A stretch of DNA of 64,000 nucleotides from Chrysomallon squamiferum (taxonomy: Eukaryota > Mollusca > Gastropoda > Neomphalida > Peltospiridae). How positions within the stretch are numbered: the stretch's first letter is position 1; every line of letters starts with the position of its first letter. This document shows positions 27,589 through 40,900 of the stretch, one piece after another. The position numbers were made by a program, and so were the translations under genes. Where the stretch lies: contig CM022670.1 of the NCBI GenBank assembly GCA_012295275.1, forward strand, positions 8,701,506 through 8,765,505. The letters are read 5' to 3'. Below the pieces are notes generated by a model. It made no database searches. It had not been told where the DNA came from and saw only the letters and a program-made list of their open reading frames with translations.

Positions 27589-29643
27589 TATGTTGAAAAT
27601 CTGAAACTTAAAAAGAAATAGATCATCAGCTGTGTATTGTTAGATGTATATTATTAATATTAAATCATTTATGTGAAGATCAATGGGCTACAGGCTAAAT
27701 TTAGTGAATACAAAGTTTAGATTAAACAAATAACTTGCTGCAATTTGCTGGGGATTACCAAATCTAGATCTCTATTCAAATTTGTTTTCTGTACAATTTT
27801 TTTTCTTGAATGTAACAGAAACAAATTGGGAATAATATTATGTTTTATATGAGGATTTGTATAATCAGAAAAAAATATATTAACTTTTGTAAGTTTTAAA
27901 AATGTTTCAATTCATAAAAACTAATAATGATGTCAAAAAAAATATGAATCCAAGGTGCACACAGTTAATTCATCTACATGTTTGACTAATTCAAGTTTAA
28001 CTTGAAGTTATGAATCTTTTACAACATAAATATTCAAGTAGAGTCTGAATATTTCTTTTCTTTCCTTAAATCTTGATAGAAATTTATTCTAATGAAGAAC
28101 AGATTATTTCAGCAGTGTCTATTTTATCATTTATATAATTTACATACCTTTGTTACTTCATTATTATGTCTAAACTGGCTTTACAGTGGCATTTAAAAAA
28201 CTGATTTTTTCAATAGGCTATTGGTCAATATCATAACAGATTTGTACATTTATTTAGCTAAATGTTTAACACTTTGTTAAATTACCAATATTTGAGAAGG
28301 GTATGTACGTTTATGCAGTTAAGCATATAATGTTTCAAACTGATTATATGATTGAATAATAATTATAAAAAAAAAAAGTAAAAAATAAAAATTCATTATT
28401 ACTTTGCCTTTAACTTAGCAAAATTGTTTTTTCAGTTTACAACATATTAATACTTTTTATATAATTATTACAATTAATATTATTTATAATACACTATGTC
28501 AGTATGTGACTATACAACTACTACTAATAATCAATTAATAAGTAACAACAACTAGAGTTTTAAGAAGAATCTTAGAATGTAATTTAATAATTTGAAAAAA
28601 TAAGTAGTTTCTTATTAATAATAAAATCATGAAATTAGTTAAATAAATAATTCAGGTCAAGAGAGTCTTCTCTTAAAGTCTGATTTATGACAATTTAAAT
28701 GTAAATTATTTATATTTTATCAAAATATCTATAAATTAAAATTTGTGATTCCTATTCTATTTAATTTTAATCACTGTAAGTGTAATGAATATCAGTCAAG
28801 ACATGTAGTTCGATACCTATAAATATTGAATCGACGTATACACCTGTCTGGGAACATGATACTGATACTGATAAAATAATGAATAATGTGAATTACGATT
28901 AAAATGATAAACTGAATAGTGAATAATACAAAATGGCTATCTGATCTCATTGAAATAATATTCTAGGATGATCGGGTAGCACGATTATTTCACTGGAATT
29001 AAATTAAATGAAAAACTGTGATATTTAAATTATCGGAACATTAATGAACATGCTACCTGTTAACTGAAGAAAAACACAAAAAATATGCCTGTCACGTTTT
29101 AAAATTTGTCATAAATGAATCTGTCGTATGCTGTAGTCTCGATAGTTCAAATCCGCCTAAATCGGAAATTACCGGGAATAGTCGGTGATAGAAGCGTGAA
29201 TACAAACCCCAATTGTTAAAGGGAACTGACACTGTCCAAATAATTATTTTTTATTAAAAACAAAGTTAAATTTTAATTCTTCTTATTATTATTTTTTTTT
29301 TTTTTGTGGTGTTCTCAGTGAGTTAATGCTCACCATATCATCATATCATAGTGAATTCTTGTCAGTCACTTAGATTCATATTCATTTCCGCATTCAGCTG
29401 TCTTCAGATTTACAAGTGAATCAGATGTTTGGCCTGAAAGGCATCATCATCATCATTATTATTATTATTAAGTACAACAACATTCTATCACAGTAACTTT
29501 TTCATTAATTTATGACAAAAATAGCAAGAACAAATATATTATATATCACCTAAAAAGTACCTATCAATCCATTTAGATGGCCATTTTTGAACACTTAGGT
29601 GGTTGAAACACAAGTATATATTTTTTATTTTGTTTTAAAAAAG

Positions 29644-29703
<60 letters not shown>

Positions 29704-29929
29704 TTAAAAAAGTAATATATATATTAAAGGGGTCATCACTGAGGATTTATATTATGGAAAAATTATCAAAGAGATGGGAATCAGATATTTGAGCAATTTT
29801 TGTGCTTGCCTTTAGCGCTATCATCCGCAGATTGCAATATTAGTAGTAGTAGCAGCAGAGCAGAAGCAGCAGCAGTAGTGTGGGCAGCAACAACAGCCTT
29901 TGTCTTTATTTTACTTACCGAGTTATTTA

Positions 29930-30015
29930 TCGAGTCACGTCATTCCTTTGTTGACATCATTTTTATACCGAGATATCGGACGTCACTGAAATCAGCAAGT
30001 ATTGCCATGACGTTG
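29930..30015. promoter_or_regulatory. Cluster of CRE-like (TGACGT) sites
   Basis: TCACGTCA at 29935-29942, GGACGTCA at 29978-29985 and TGACGT at 30008-30013 fall within 80 bp in a locally CpG-richer block between divergent genes. They resemble CREB/ATF half-sites. Function is inferred from motif and position only. Confidence 0.35.
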
Positions 30016-30621
30016 TCTCTTCTCAAAAACCCCGAGAAAGGTAGAAATATTTGTTTCACTAAAAACAAATATTCGCAAAGCACTCGTGTGAAATTTACGA
30101 TCTAGCACCGTTTTTTCTTCTTTCTTGTCTCTCTACGAACAAGACAGTTAATAAATAGATAAAGAACTAGCTATTTCCCGGGAGTCAGTCGCTCGTTGCC
30201 GGCAGATGAGCGGCTGTCACTGGCCGGTTTCGTTCCAGGGGACGACTGGTAGTGTCTACAGGCAATATCGACTGAACAGAGGATAGGCAACGGTATTTTT
30301 AAAATTGACATTCAGCAAATGTTAATTTTTTTTTTTTTTTTTTTCAAACATTGGTCCACTGGCGGCCCGATGTGGAAATCTGTTAATGCTATCTCATTGT
30401 TAATAGGTTTTGAAACACAAAGTATATGTGCATAAAAAAATGAATAAATATATATATCATATTAATAAAATTAGGAAATTAAAATGAGATAACTAGAGTA
30501 ATAGTTTCTATTGTGATAACGTCAGCTGAACAATAGGTATCAGTTGTTTGGACAGCTTCGCTATTTCAGTGCTGTATTTTCAGTAGTTATGCCCCTTCGT
30601 AGATTCAGTTCATTTAATAAA

Positions 30622-30659
<38 letters not shown>

Positions 30660-31822
30660 AGAAGAAGAAGAAGAAGAAGAATGAATGAAAGAAAGAAAGA
30701 AAAAGAAAAAATATGTGTTGAAAAAGAAGATATTACCAAAAATCGTTTTGCAGAAATGATGATCAATAGGTTAGGATATTAGGCCATAATGATAGTTTGA
30801 GATTAAACTGCAACTGGTATTTACAAATTATTGCAATGTTTCATTTTAACTAATTCTTTTTCTTAGTCTTTCGTAGTATTGTTCTTCCAGTAGTATACAG
30901 AAATTCACGGAAAACTAATTCTTCCTATTTTATTAATGTATTCTGTAGACAAAAGAATATGAGAAGAAAAAAATGTAATGCTAATTCGTACCTGTGTAAA
31001 TTAAAAGTGTTGCTTGCCTTCTGTGATATTGTAAAAGCTAGGTTATATTATCGGAAATACAGAGGCGTGTTTCTATTAATATCAGTCACAGAAATTTATA
31101 TTAGTGTATAGAAAGAAAATTTAAAATTTTAGAAATGGAAACATAAACGATTAAAAGTTAACTAGCAATAAAAATAAAAATCGAGAAACTAAAACATTTC
31201 TCTTTGTTTTTTTGTCAGTAGATCTGGACTTTCACATTTCTATTTTATTTCCATGTAATATAAATAAAAATAAAATAAATTTATTGTTAGATCTTGATTA
31301 AATAAATAAAATAAAATAAAATAAATACAAAATAATAAATAAATAAATAATCATAATTACAATACTTTTGGTAAAACGATGTTTTGTTACATACGTTGTA
31401 TATGAATCATCTGAATCACGGAGATAGATGTATTTTATATACAGTAATGCCAGTTAACGTTCAACTTAATATTTATTTTTATCATTAAACTTTGCTTGTA
31501 GCTCTTCAGTGTACAGCATTTATAATGGCTCAACTAAAGCTGTTTTGTTATATTTAAAACAAAAACCAAAAAATAAATCACAAAAAACACACACGCACAC
31601 ATAAAAAAATAATGATAATAATAATTTTAAAAACCCCAAACATCCGGTAATGAAAATATTTTAATGCAGTCATTATAATTACTGTGTGGATTTTTAAGTA
31701 CTGGTAAGAGTAAAATTTAATGCGTAAGTTAGACCGATACCAGTTTAGAAATTTCGCTTTTATCTAGACTACCGCCAAAAGACGACTGTGGAACAATCGA
31801 TCTCATGAATATGAAAATCAAA

Positions 31823-31855
31823 ATGGCGTCAAAGAAGCCAAATTTGTGTGTGTAA
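31823..31855 (+). other. Short upstream ORF before the SREK1-family start
   Basis: An ATG in the context aaaATGGCG opens a 10-codon frame (MASKKPNLCV) ending 53 nt before the main ATG at 31909. It matters only if transcription starts upstream of it, which the sequence cannot show. Confidence 0.35.
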
Positions 31856-31908
31856 AATTATCTGTTTTTGACTAGGATCAGCAGTAAAGAGGTTTAAAAG
31901 TAGACAAA

Positions 31909-33377
31909 ATGACAGATAAATTAGACACTAAAGTCATCCAGGTGACTAATGTGGCGCCTGGAGCCACTTGGGAACAGATGAAAACGTTATTTTCTTTCCT
32001 TGGAAGAGTAAGAGACCTAAAAATGTATCCCCCAGAGTAAGTTAAATTTGAGATACTTAAGATAGATTTTAGACAATGTTTTTTTGGGGTTTTTTTTAGG
32101 ACAAAATCAGTTTTCCTTTTCATGATGTTTTCTTTATTTGTTGTCGTATAAAACAAAGAAACAATTTTAAGAATATAATTAATCGATAATTTGCCGAACA
32201 AATTGCAGTTATAATAATGATACGAGTACGGAGTAGTCCTAAGTCCGAGTATGGACAATGACAATAAATTGAATAATTTTCATATTGAATAATTGATCAT
32301 ATCTCCATTATCTGCCATTATTCAATTCAGTCCATTTGTCCGTTCCCAATTTTTTATTTGTTAATAATACATGCATTAACTATGAGTTAATAATAACAAA
32401 ATAAGCTGTTCAAACTTTAAGCAAGAACAGATAACTGTTAACATTAAATGATCAATTATTTCATTAATATTCTTCATAACTATGCTGTTAAGTGCTATAC
32501 ATAATGTGTTATTTTGTTACAATTAATATTACTACTTAGTCCACCTTTATCAGTTTATGCTATGAAATTAATTATTGCATTGATTTTGTTTGAGTTTTTG
32601 GCATGTTTAAAAATATGAACTTTATTTATAATTAAGTTATTTATTATGCCATTTGTATGTCAAACATGTTAATTTATAAGTAATGTTTGGTTTCCATGTT
32701 TAGTAAAAATAATAATCAGTTTGTCTCATACATAGATTTATTAAAATAATTAGAATCTAAACTGCTAATATAAAGGACTAGTCTGAACAGAGACAGAATC
32801 TTATAGATTCATATAAATTCTCACAAAACTGAAAGTGTTAACTAAAGATTAATCCAGATTCGGTAAACTTGATATTATTTTGAATAATTTTCAATTTGCT
32901 GTTTAAATCTGGACCTTGATAAAAGCAGTTTTCCCCAAATTCACTGTTTTTATTTATTTTTTATTAATTTGTATATTATTTATGCCTAATGTGCTTATAA
33001 ATAATGTTTGTTGATCGTTGATCATTGATTTTTGTTTTTTGTTTTTTTAGACACTCAGAACTTCAAGTTTCAGCCAGAGTTTGCTATGTGGAATTTGATG
33101 ATCCAACTAGTGTGGGCATTGCCCTTCATTTGACCAATACTGTTTTCATTGATCGAGCTCTTATCATTGTTCCTGTGTTGGATGGTATTTTAAACATTAA
33201 CTATATTGAATTTATAATAGTAGAATGCATATGTGAATGAATAAAAAAAAGTAAAAAATAGCTTTCTTACTGATGTCAAGCTAATATAGCCTAATGTTAT
33301 AAAAATGCCCTTTTTTTTTTGTTTTTTGTTTTCTGACTAAAACTATTTTATGGTATATCTTCCTTTTTCAAAAAAAA

Positions 33378-33409
<32 letters not shown>

Positions 33410-36400
33410 AGAGAATACATATATAACATTATCTTATTATCACTTTTTATCTGTTGTCTAGGAAAAATTCCTGATGAGAATACAGCTCTTCAGCTGACCC
33501 CACAGGTAGTTTCTGGGATGATGCCTGGTTTACCAACATGGCCCAGCAATGTTGTCAGTCAGGTAAATCTAATTACTTTTCTTCTATTTTAAATAAATAA
33601 CATTTTGAGAATTTGGTGATCTTTTTCACTGAAATCATTTATTTTGAAAAGTGTATCGCTTTATTTACTGCAGATTTATAAGAATAATGCAGATAATTTT
33701 TCTTTTCTTTTACTGTAATTAGTTAATTGAGAATTTGGTGGCTCTTAAGTAACATTTATTTACTATATTGTACACATAGCATTATTAATGTATCTAATTT
33801 TTTCAACATCCATTTTATTTAAATGCAAACATTTCATATATAATCTTGTGAAATAAAATATTAATTTTTGTGATGTTTTCCTTTATTTCAGATAACAAGA
33901 ACACCACAGGGACCTGTGATCACCACTGTAGATCCACAGCTAACAAGTCTTGGACTTCCTCAGTATCCTCCACTTCCAGGCAATGTTGAACCAGGAAAGG
34001 TGGAAGAAATCAGAAGAACTGTCTACGTATCTAATCTGGATCCTTCTGTAAGTCCTTAGAGACATAAAACAGATGTAAATATTACTGACTGCCACAAATG
34101 GTGGAAAACTGTATTACGTTTGGATTTTGAAAGTTATTCTCATGTTAAGTTTCATCATTTGCTTTCATTTTCAAAGTGTAATTAGATGAGAAAATATTGT
34201 CAGCTGTATTGTTTTTGTTTCAAAAAGAATCTATTTTTAACTGATTGTTGCTTGTTAGTGTTTAAACTAAGGCATGTGTAGCTAGCAGAAAGGGAAACTG
34301 TGTTAAAAAATAAAACAGTTCTCTTTATACAAAAAAGAATTCATGCTTTTATTAACAGATATTTTGTAGCTGTTCAGAGTAATTTTGAGGCAGTATGATA
34401 ACAGATGGAAATTTCTGCGTGTCACAGATTCTGGTAAACCTTTGTTTTTCTGTTTTGGATAAAATAAGTTTATCAGTGTCATGTAGTTTGGGATCTTGTG
34501 TTTCTTAACAAGGTTATTTTTTAAAATTTATAGGTATTACCAGAACAACTTCTGAGTTTTTTCAGCCAGGTTGGTGAAGTTAAGTATGTTCGGATGGCAG
34601 GTGATGACCTTCAGACAACACGCTTTGCTTTGATTGAGTTCACAGATCAGCGTTCAGTGGCCACATCTCTGACATACAACGGCGTCATGTTCCAGGGTCG
34701 GCCTATCAAGTAAGCAAGGCACAAGTTGTTGGGCATTTTCCCTGAATTCCACAGAGTATCAGCTGCTTGCTTTATTATAGCCTTTTGTGAGGCAACAGCT
34801 ATTAACACAGTAGCTTTGTTTGAAAGTCAGCCTTAAAAACCCCAAAAAAACATTTGAATTCATTTCCGTATTTTGATCTTGGTCATATTTGGCTTTTCAA
34901 TGCATACAGTATAGTTGGTTTCATATGAAACTTACTTAGCAACGTTTTAATGGTTTATTTAACCAGAATATGAAATGAGTATCTCATTATCAAATCTGAA
35001 AGAGTAAATGCAAATTTATATTAGGTCTCTTCATGTTGAATATACTTTTTAAGCAGTTTGGTCAGTTTTTCTTAGTTTTTTGGTTACTGTATGCATGTAA
35101 GATCTGTCGTATTAATTATATCCCATTACAGGTCTATTGAAGATTTTAAAGGCACAAATAGATCAGTAATATTTTTACCGTAATTCATTGTTTGCCCAGG
35201 TAAGATTGACAGGCAAAATTGACGGTATGTGTACATAAAGAAAAGAAAAAAAATTTGAATATAAACAATAAATTAATTTATTATTTTATTGTTGTTGTTA
35301 CTATAATTTTTTTAAGGCTGACTTGCATGAAAGTGAATAGTTTTAAAACATTTATTATTTGCAGTTTATACATATGAAAGAATAGAAATTCAACAGAATA
35401 CAAATTCATTCTGTAAAAAGTATTGAATCAATTTTGGGAAACTGTTGAATGTTTTAATATTTGTTAAGGCATAAAAACAAGAAGATTAATGATGAAATGC
35501 TGACTCATCATGGACCCCTGCTTTGATGCAAAAGGCAACAAAAACTTCTGGTTGCATCAGCAGTGCAAGCTGTAGGTGGTAAACAGACTTGTTGTAACAT
35601 AGTAACTACTTTGCATTTATCTGTATCTGTATATTACTAGCTAGCCTGGCTGGCATTAGCGTTCTTGCCCAGCCTGCAACATCCATGGACAATTTACATT
35701 TTCAACTTCTTCCCAAGGATCACTGGAGCACTAGTAACGCAAACTGGTAAGGATGCTGTGCCGGGTGGATTGGGATTTCAAGGTTCCCAGCTGGCATCAA
35801 ATTGGCAGTCATTTATTCAGCAGCTGAGAAACAGGTGAACAGCTTAGACACAAAAACAAAACAAACATGACAGTGTTCCACGAAATGTCTCATTCAAATG
35901 TATTTAAAATAAAATAAAAAGTCTATTTCCAAGAGCCATGTTCATACTTTAAAAAAAAATTATAGTTTGTTTAGGAGTGAATAAAATGACTGATAATGTT
36001 GAAGTGTCACTGTTTCAGAAATCATGATTGTCTATTAGTTGGATTAGATTAAATGTTTATATCTTCAGGTTTACATTAATCAAATTTAATGTCAGTTGCT
36101 TATTTAGCAATGTGTTACATATTTTGTCTCTTTCTTTTTCCTTATTTATATTTTTTTATTATTATTTTTTAAAGCATGTATTTAAAATTTACATGCCACT
36201 TTGTCTCATAGTTGTGATAGAAAATGTCAGTTATTTCTGATTCATGTATGGCTTTTTTTTTCATGCAGCTTGTTTAAATTAAATAACATCTTCCATTTAA
36301 TTTAGAGATGAAAAAATTTGCTATTGCCAGAAATGTTTGTAGATAACAAAGTGATGTTTCAGTCAAGTAGCATTTATTTTTTTCCCTCTGTTTTGTTTAG

Positions 36401-37933
36401 TATATGTACATTTGTTGGGGCAGAACACTGGCATGTTCATCTACATGATTTTTTAAAATATAAAACCATTTTAATAATAAAATATTTTGAATAATACAGA
36501 TCAAAAAACAAGTGATGATTAATAAGACTAGTTATTGTATTTATTATCTAGAATTAAAATTTACTAACTTTGTGTTTGGTTTTATTATTTTCAGATAATT
36601 TCATCCTCAATTTAAATTGTAATGCAGCTGTGCTTACTGTTGGCGAATCAGCCATTTTTAAACTTCACTTGAATTTTATTAACTGGCTGTGGATCTGAAA
36701 ATAAAACATTATTATTGTTATTATTTTCTTGTGTGTTTAAATTTTACTTTATGAACAGTGTACCATTCAGATGTTGAAATGTTCTTTGCGTATCTAAGGC
36801 AGAAAATCCGACACTGAGTTGTATATTTATTTTCTCAGGCTGGCCTTAAAAAAAGAACCTGGGCTTGCCGAAAGCCGGCCCTCCGATTCACAGCTGGGTC
36901 GGTAGGTAGGCTTATTCTTCTTAGTTTTAATTAATTAGGCCTACATTTTGTGCATGATAAATAAACAGTTTTTATGGGTTATTGTTACCAACATTTTGAA
37001 CATTATCTGTATAAACTCTCAGTATGCAGAACATTAATTTATCGAATGTAGATGTTTCAAATTGATATATGTGTGTTATTTATTTTTAAACAAGAAAGAG
37101 CTACCTCTTAGTTTTGCCATACTCAGTATGTCAAGCTGATTTGTGTAATAGGTTTATAAGAACAAACATGTTTCAATATGTTCAGTTTACATTTACTAGC
37201 AGCAGACCAGAAAACAGCCATTGTCTATCTTGTATATTTATATATTTTGATTTTAAGTTAATATTGTGATTTTGAATCATGTACAAATTGATTAATTTAT
37301 GATATCAGGAAAATTAAGAATGATTATAAAACTTAAAACATTTTATCATAATTTACCATAAATTATTCAGAACATAATTGTTTCATTCTGTGAACAGACC
37401 TGAAGCTTGCTTCACAAGTTACACAAAATAATTATTAATTCTGCTTTTCTGAAATTTTAATTACAGTTCATAATTAATGTCAATCATTTGTTTGCTGCTT
37501 AAATGTTACCACTGAACATTAAGTTCTTTTATCTTTTGATTATATGTAACTGTTCTGTTCTAACTGAAATAACATTTGGTTATGTCGGACTTGGTTTTGA
37601 TTGTATGTGACATACTGTTAATGACATATGGGTGCTCTTTTATAAAGATTTATTTAATTAAATCATACAAAAGAAAAATGTAGCTATTTATGTAGTATTT
37701 TACAAATTAGAGTTATATGTATTTTTTTAAATATTGTAGTGCATCAATAAACATTATTTTGCACATAAATTAATTTGACAGTGTTATATTGACAGTCATT
37801 AAGCCCATTGGTGCTTATGTCTTTGAAAACACTAATATTTAAACATTTTATAAATTTCAAATGTATGTGCATGAAGTTTTAATGTCTGCTTCATGCGTCA
37901 TTTAGCATGCACATAATATTTTTGTTTTCTTTT

Positions 37934-37992
<59 letters not shown>

Positions 37993-40900
37993 TGAACAGG
38001 GGAAGAAAGAAAGTAAAAAGAAACCCTTAGATATTTTCCCTTTCTGTAATGTCAGTTTTAACATTAAGAAAAGAAACTATCTGTAGGCTACATATGTGAG
38101 GCTATATAAATGGCCCCTAAGACAAAATAACACAAATACATAACGGTATTACTTATACAGATTTTTTATAAAATTTTTTCCATATTTTAATGCCACAGTA
38201 CAAATTGCAATACATTCAGCAGTTTCCATTATTTCAATATCTTTTTCTTGTAGCGCATTAATTTTTGTTAAAAAAAAGTTCTGTGTTAATTTATAGTCTT
38301 TTTTTAAACATTTGACGCAAAATAATGGATATGTACAAATATTATTATATTAAAAAAATGTTTATATCATTTTTTGTGTGCTGTTTTCATTCATATACAT
38401 CTCTTTCAGAGTGAACCATTCCAACATGGCTATCCAGAAACCCTTGACTAAAGATGAGGCAGCATCACAGAGGGAGATGGAAGAAGCTTTGAAGAAAGTG
38501 AAAGAAGCGCAGTCACTGATAACAGCTGCTGCTGAAGGTATTCTGAATAATTTAAAATAATAATAATAATAATCATAATCATAATCATAATCATAATCAT
38601 AATCATAATGATCAATTGTTTCAAGATTTGGTAACAAGACTTACCTTCTCATCCTAAAAATGGTCCAAAATTCCTTCCAGATCCTTACAAAGATACTAAC
38701 AAATAAAAAATAAATTAGAGCATCCCTGCCTGTTGCTCTGAGTTTTATAATGATAATTTTTCTTATTACCCTGTCAGATAATACTAAACTGGAATCATTC
38801 ATTTGGCTCTGCCTTTTGGCAGGCACATTCAGTTTACTAAGGATTTTAAACTTTAAAAAAAAATGGATTAAATACTTTACTTACTGTTTGCAGATGACAT
38901 TAAATTTTGCATCTGTTAATTGTTACTTTTGTCCATGATTCACATTATTATTTTTTATATTCTTGAAAAAAAAAAAAGAAGATATTATGTAGTTATATTT
39001 AAAAGGTGGTTTCAGACATTTTAAGATATTGACCTTCATTTTATTCTCATTTTGTTACAAATTTTCAGGAAAAAAATCTAAGCGTAGCAGTTTGGACAGG
39101 CGAAGCCGGTCAGTGTCAAAGTCAAGACGTTCAAGGAGCAAGTCCAAGTTGAGAAGTCGTTCACGTTCAAGACGTAGATCGAGATCACGGCGAAGGTCAC
39201 GATCAAAAGGGCGGAAGTCAAGGTCACGATCGAGAAGAAGATCTAGATCACGACGAAGAAGATCACGATCGAGAAGCAGGCATCGAAGACGCAGGTCAAG
39301 ATCAAGGTATTTCATTTTATTTTACTTTTTTCATATAATATTTTAATATAACTTCTTTGTATTGTTATGTTTGTGTTATGTTCTCATGTTAAATTTCATT
39401 AGGATGTTAAATCAGTTAAATGTTCCTGTTTATATTTTGTGCTTTCAAAGTTTTTGGCTTTCATTTCATTTTGTATATTTTTCTGTTTGGAATTTGTTTT
39501 GGTTTTTTAAAGTTTTAATTGCATAATTTTGAATATTATAATGGTTTTGGGTTTTGTTTGAAATTTTGAATAATTGAACCTTCACATATTTTTGGTACTT
39601 TTTCTTTAACATATTATGTCAGTAACAAAAAAACAAAAAAAACACAGGAAAAACCTTAAAATTAAATTTAAATTTATCAAAGTTCCTTTCATGATTTTTC
39701 CCATGAGGTTATGATTTATTTATTTTTTCCATAAAATGTCAGATGCATTGTTACATGTGTATATATTTGATGGTGTGTTTGTGTTGTGGGGTAAGAAAAT
39801 ACTTTCTACTCTTAGGTTGGCCATTGAACCGCCACTGGGCATGTGAGTATTGCATTCATATAGTGGAATGGGATTGAGTGAAAACCAATCCTGAAAATAT
39901 TTCTTGTTATATTCAGTGGGGTGTTATTTTAATTGCAGTTTCAAAGTTACATAGATCTGAAAAGTGTGATAGGTGCACCAAATATATGTATATAAATGAC
40001 ATACATTGATTTTTTTTAGCTAATGACATATTTTCTTGCAGATTTGTACGTTTAATACTGTAATGTTCATGTATTAGTCTGATTTGGTAATCCTGGGGGT
40101 ACATGTTTTCCCTTATCCATCTCATTTGTATCTTTAATGTGGTAATGTTTTTTTTTTTTTTTTTTGTATTACCTTTTTTAATTTTATTAATAGTATTTAT
40201 TTATTTATTTTTAAAATATATTTTAATACATTCCAAATTCTAGTTTGTTAACATAGTTGAATTGATTTACCTTTTGAGTCCTACTTTCAGATGTTTTTTA
40301 TTTTTAATTTTATTTTGGACCTAATCCATGCACTTTTGATACAGTTTTTTTTAATTTTTATTTTTTATTATATTCTCTTTTATGTTAAATATAACCATAT
40401 CACATGGTCCTGATTAATTAATCTTCTAATACATAGTATTTCAGGTTGTTCTGTAATGACAAAGTACAAGGGATTGGGGAAGCAATAATAATTATGTTAG
40501 ATTTTAATGTTTTATAAAGTTTTTCATTAATATACATATTTATCTTCAAAACATAATCATATGTATAGTTAAAGGTGGAATTATAATTTGACATCTAGGA
40601 TCATACTGGTTATATTTGCATGTTATTACTTCATCTTAATTAGCTTTCCAGTTTGGGGATAGTATTTTCTAAAGTCTTGCTTGCATATTTAGCATCATAT
40701 CCTTTTGTTTTTAACTGTTACGGATGACATAAAACACTTATTGTTTTATGAACCTTATTTTGTAATTTGGATACAGCTGTTTTTACAAAAGGCTGTAATG
40801 CAGTATAATCAGTTTAAATTCTATTTTATCTTCTGTTGTAACAATTTTATTTTTATTTCATTATAGACTAGATTATAGTTTATTGCAAGTGATTATTAGT

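Larger units (their letters stand above)
27601..31908. other. Intergenic/5' flanking region between SGTA and the SREK1-family gene
   Basis: SGTA (minus) and the splicing-factor gene (plus) diverge from this region, so both promoters and SGTA's 5' UTR exon should lie here. A CpG-containing stretch near 29100-29210 is the best candidate for the SGTA transcription start. A second CpG-richer block (29790-30300) carries CRE-like sites. Simple repeats include a 54-bp (TA)n at 29646-29699 and (ACT)n then (GAA)n at 30622-30681. No convincing coding exon was found; the 101-codon frame at 29800-30105 has no recognisable family. Confidence 0.6.

Noticed and set aside
29800-30105. 101-codon plus-strand frame
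   Set aside because: Starts in an AGC/AGT repeat, no family resemblance, and overlaps a likely regulatory block.
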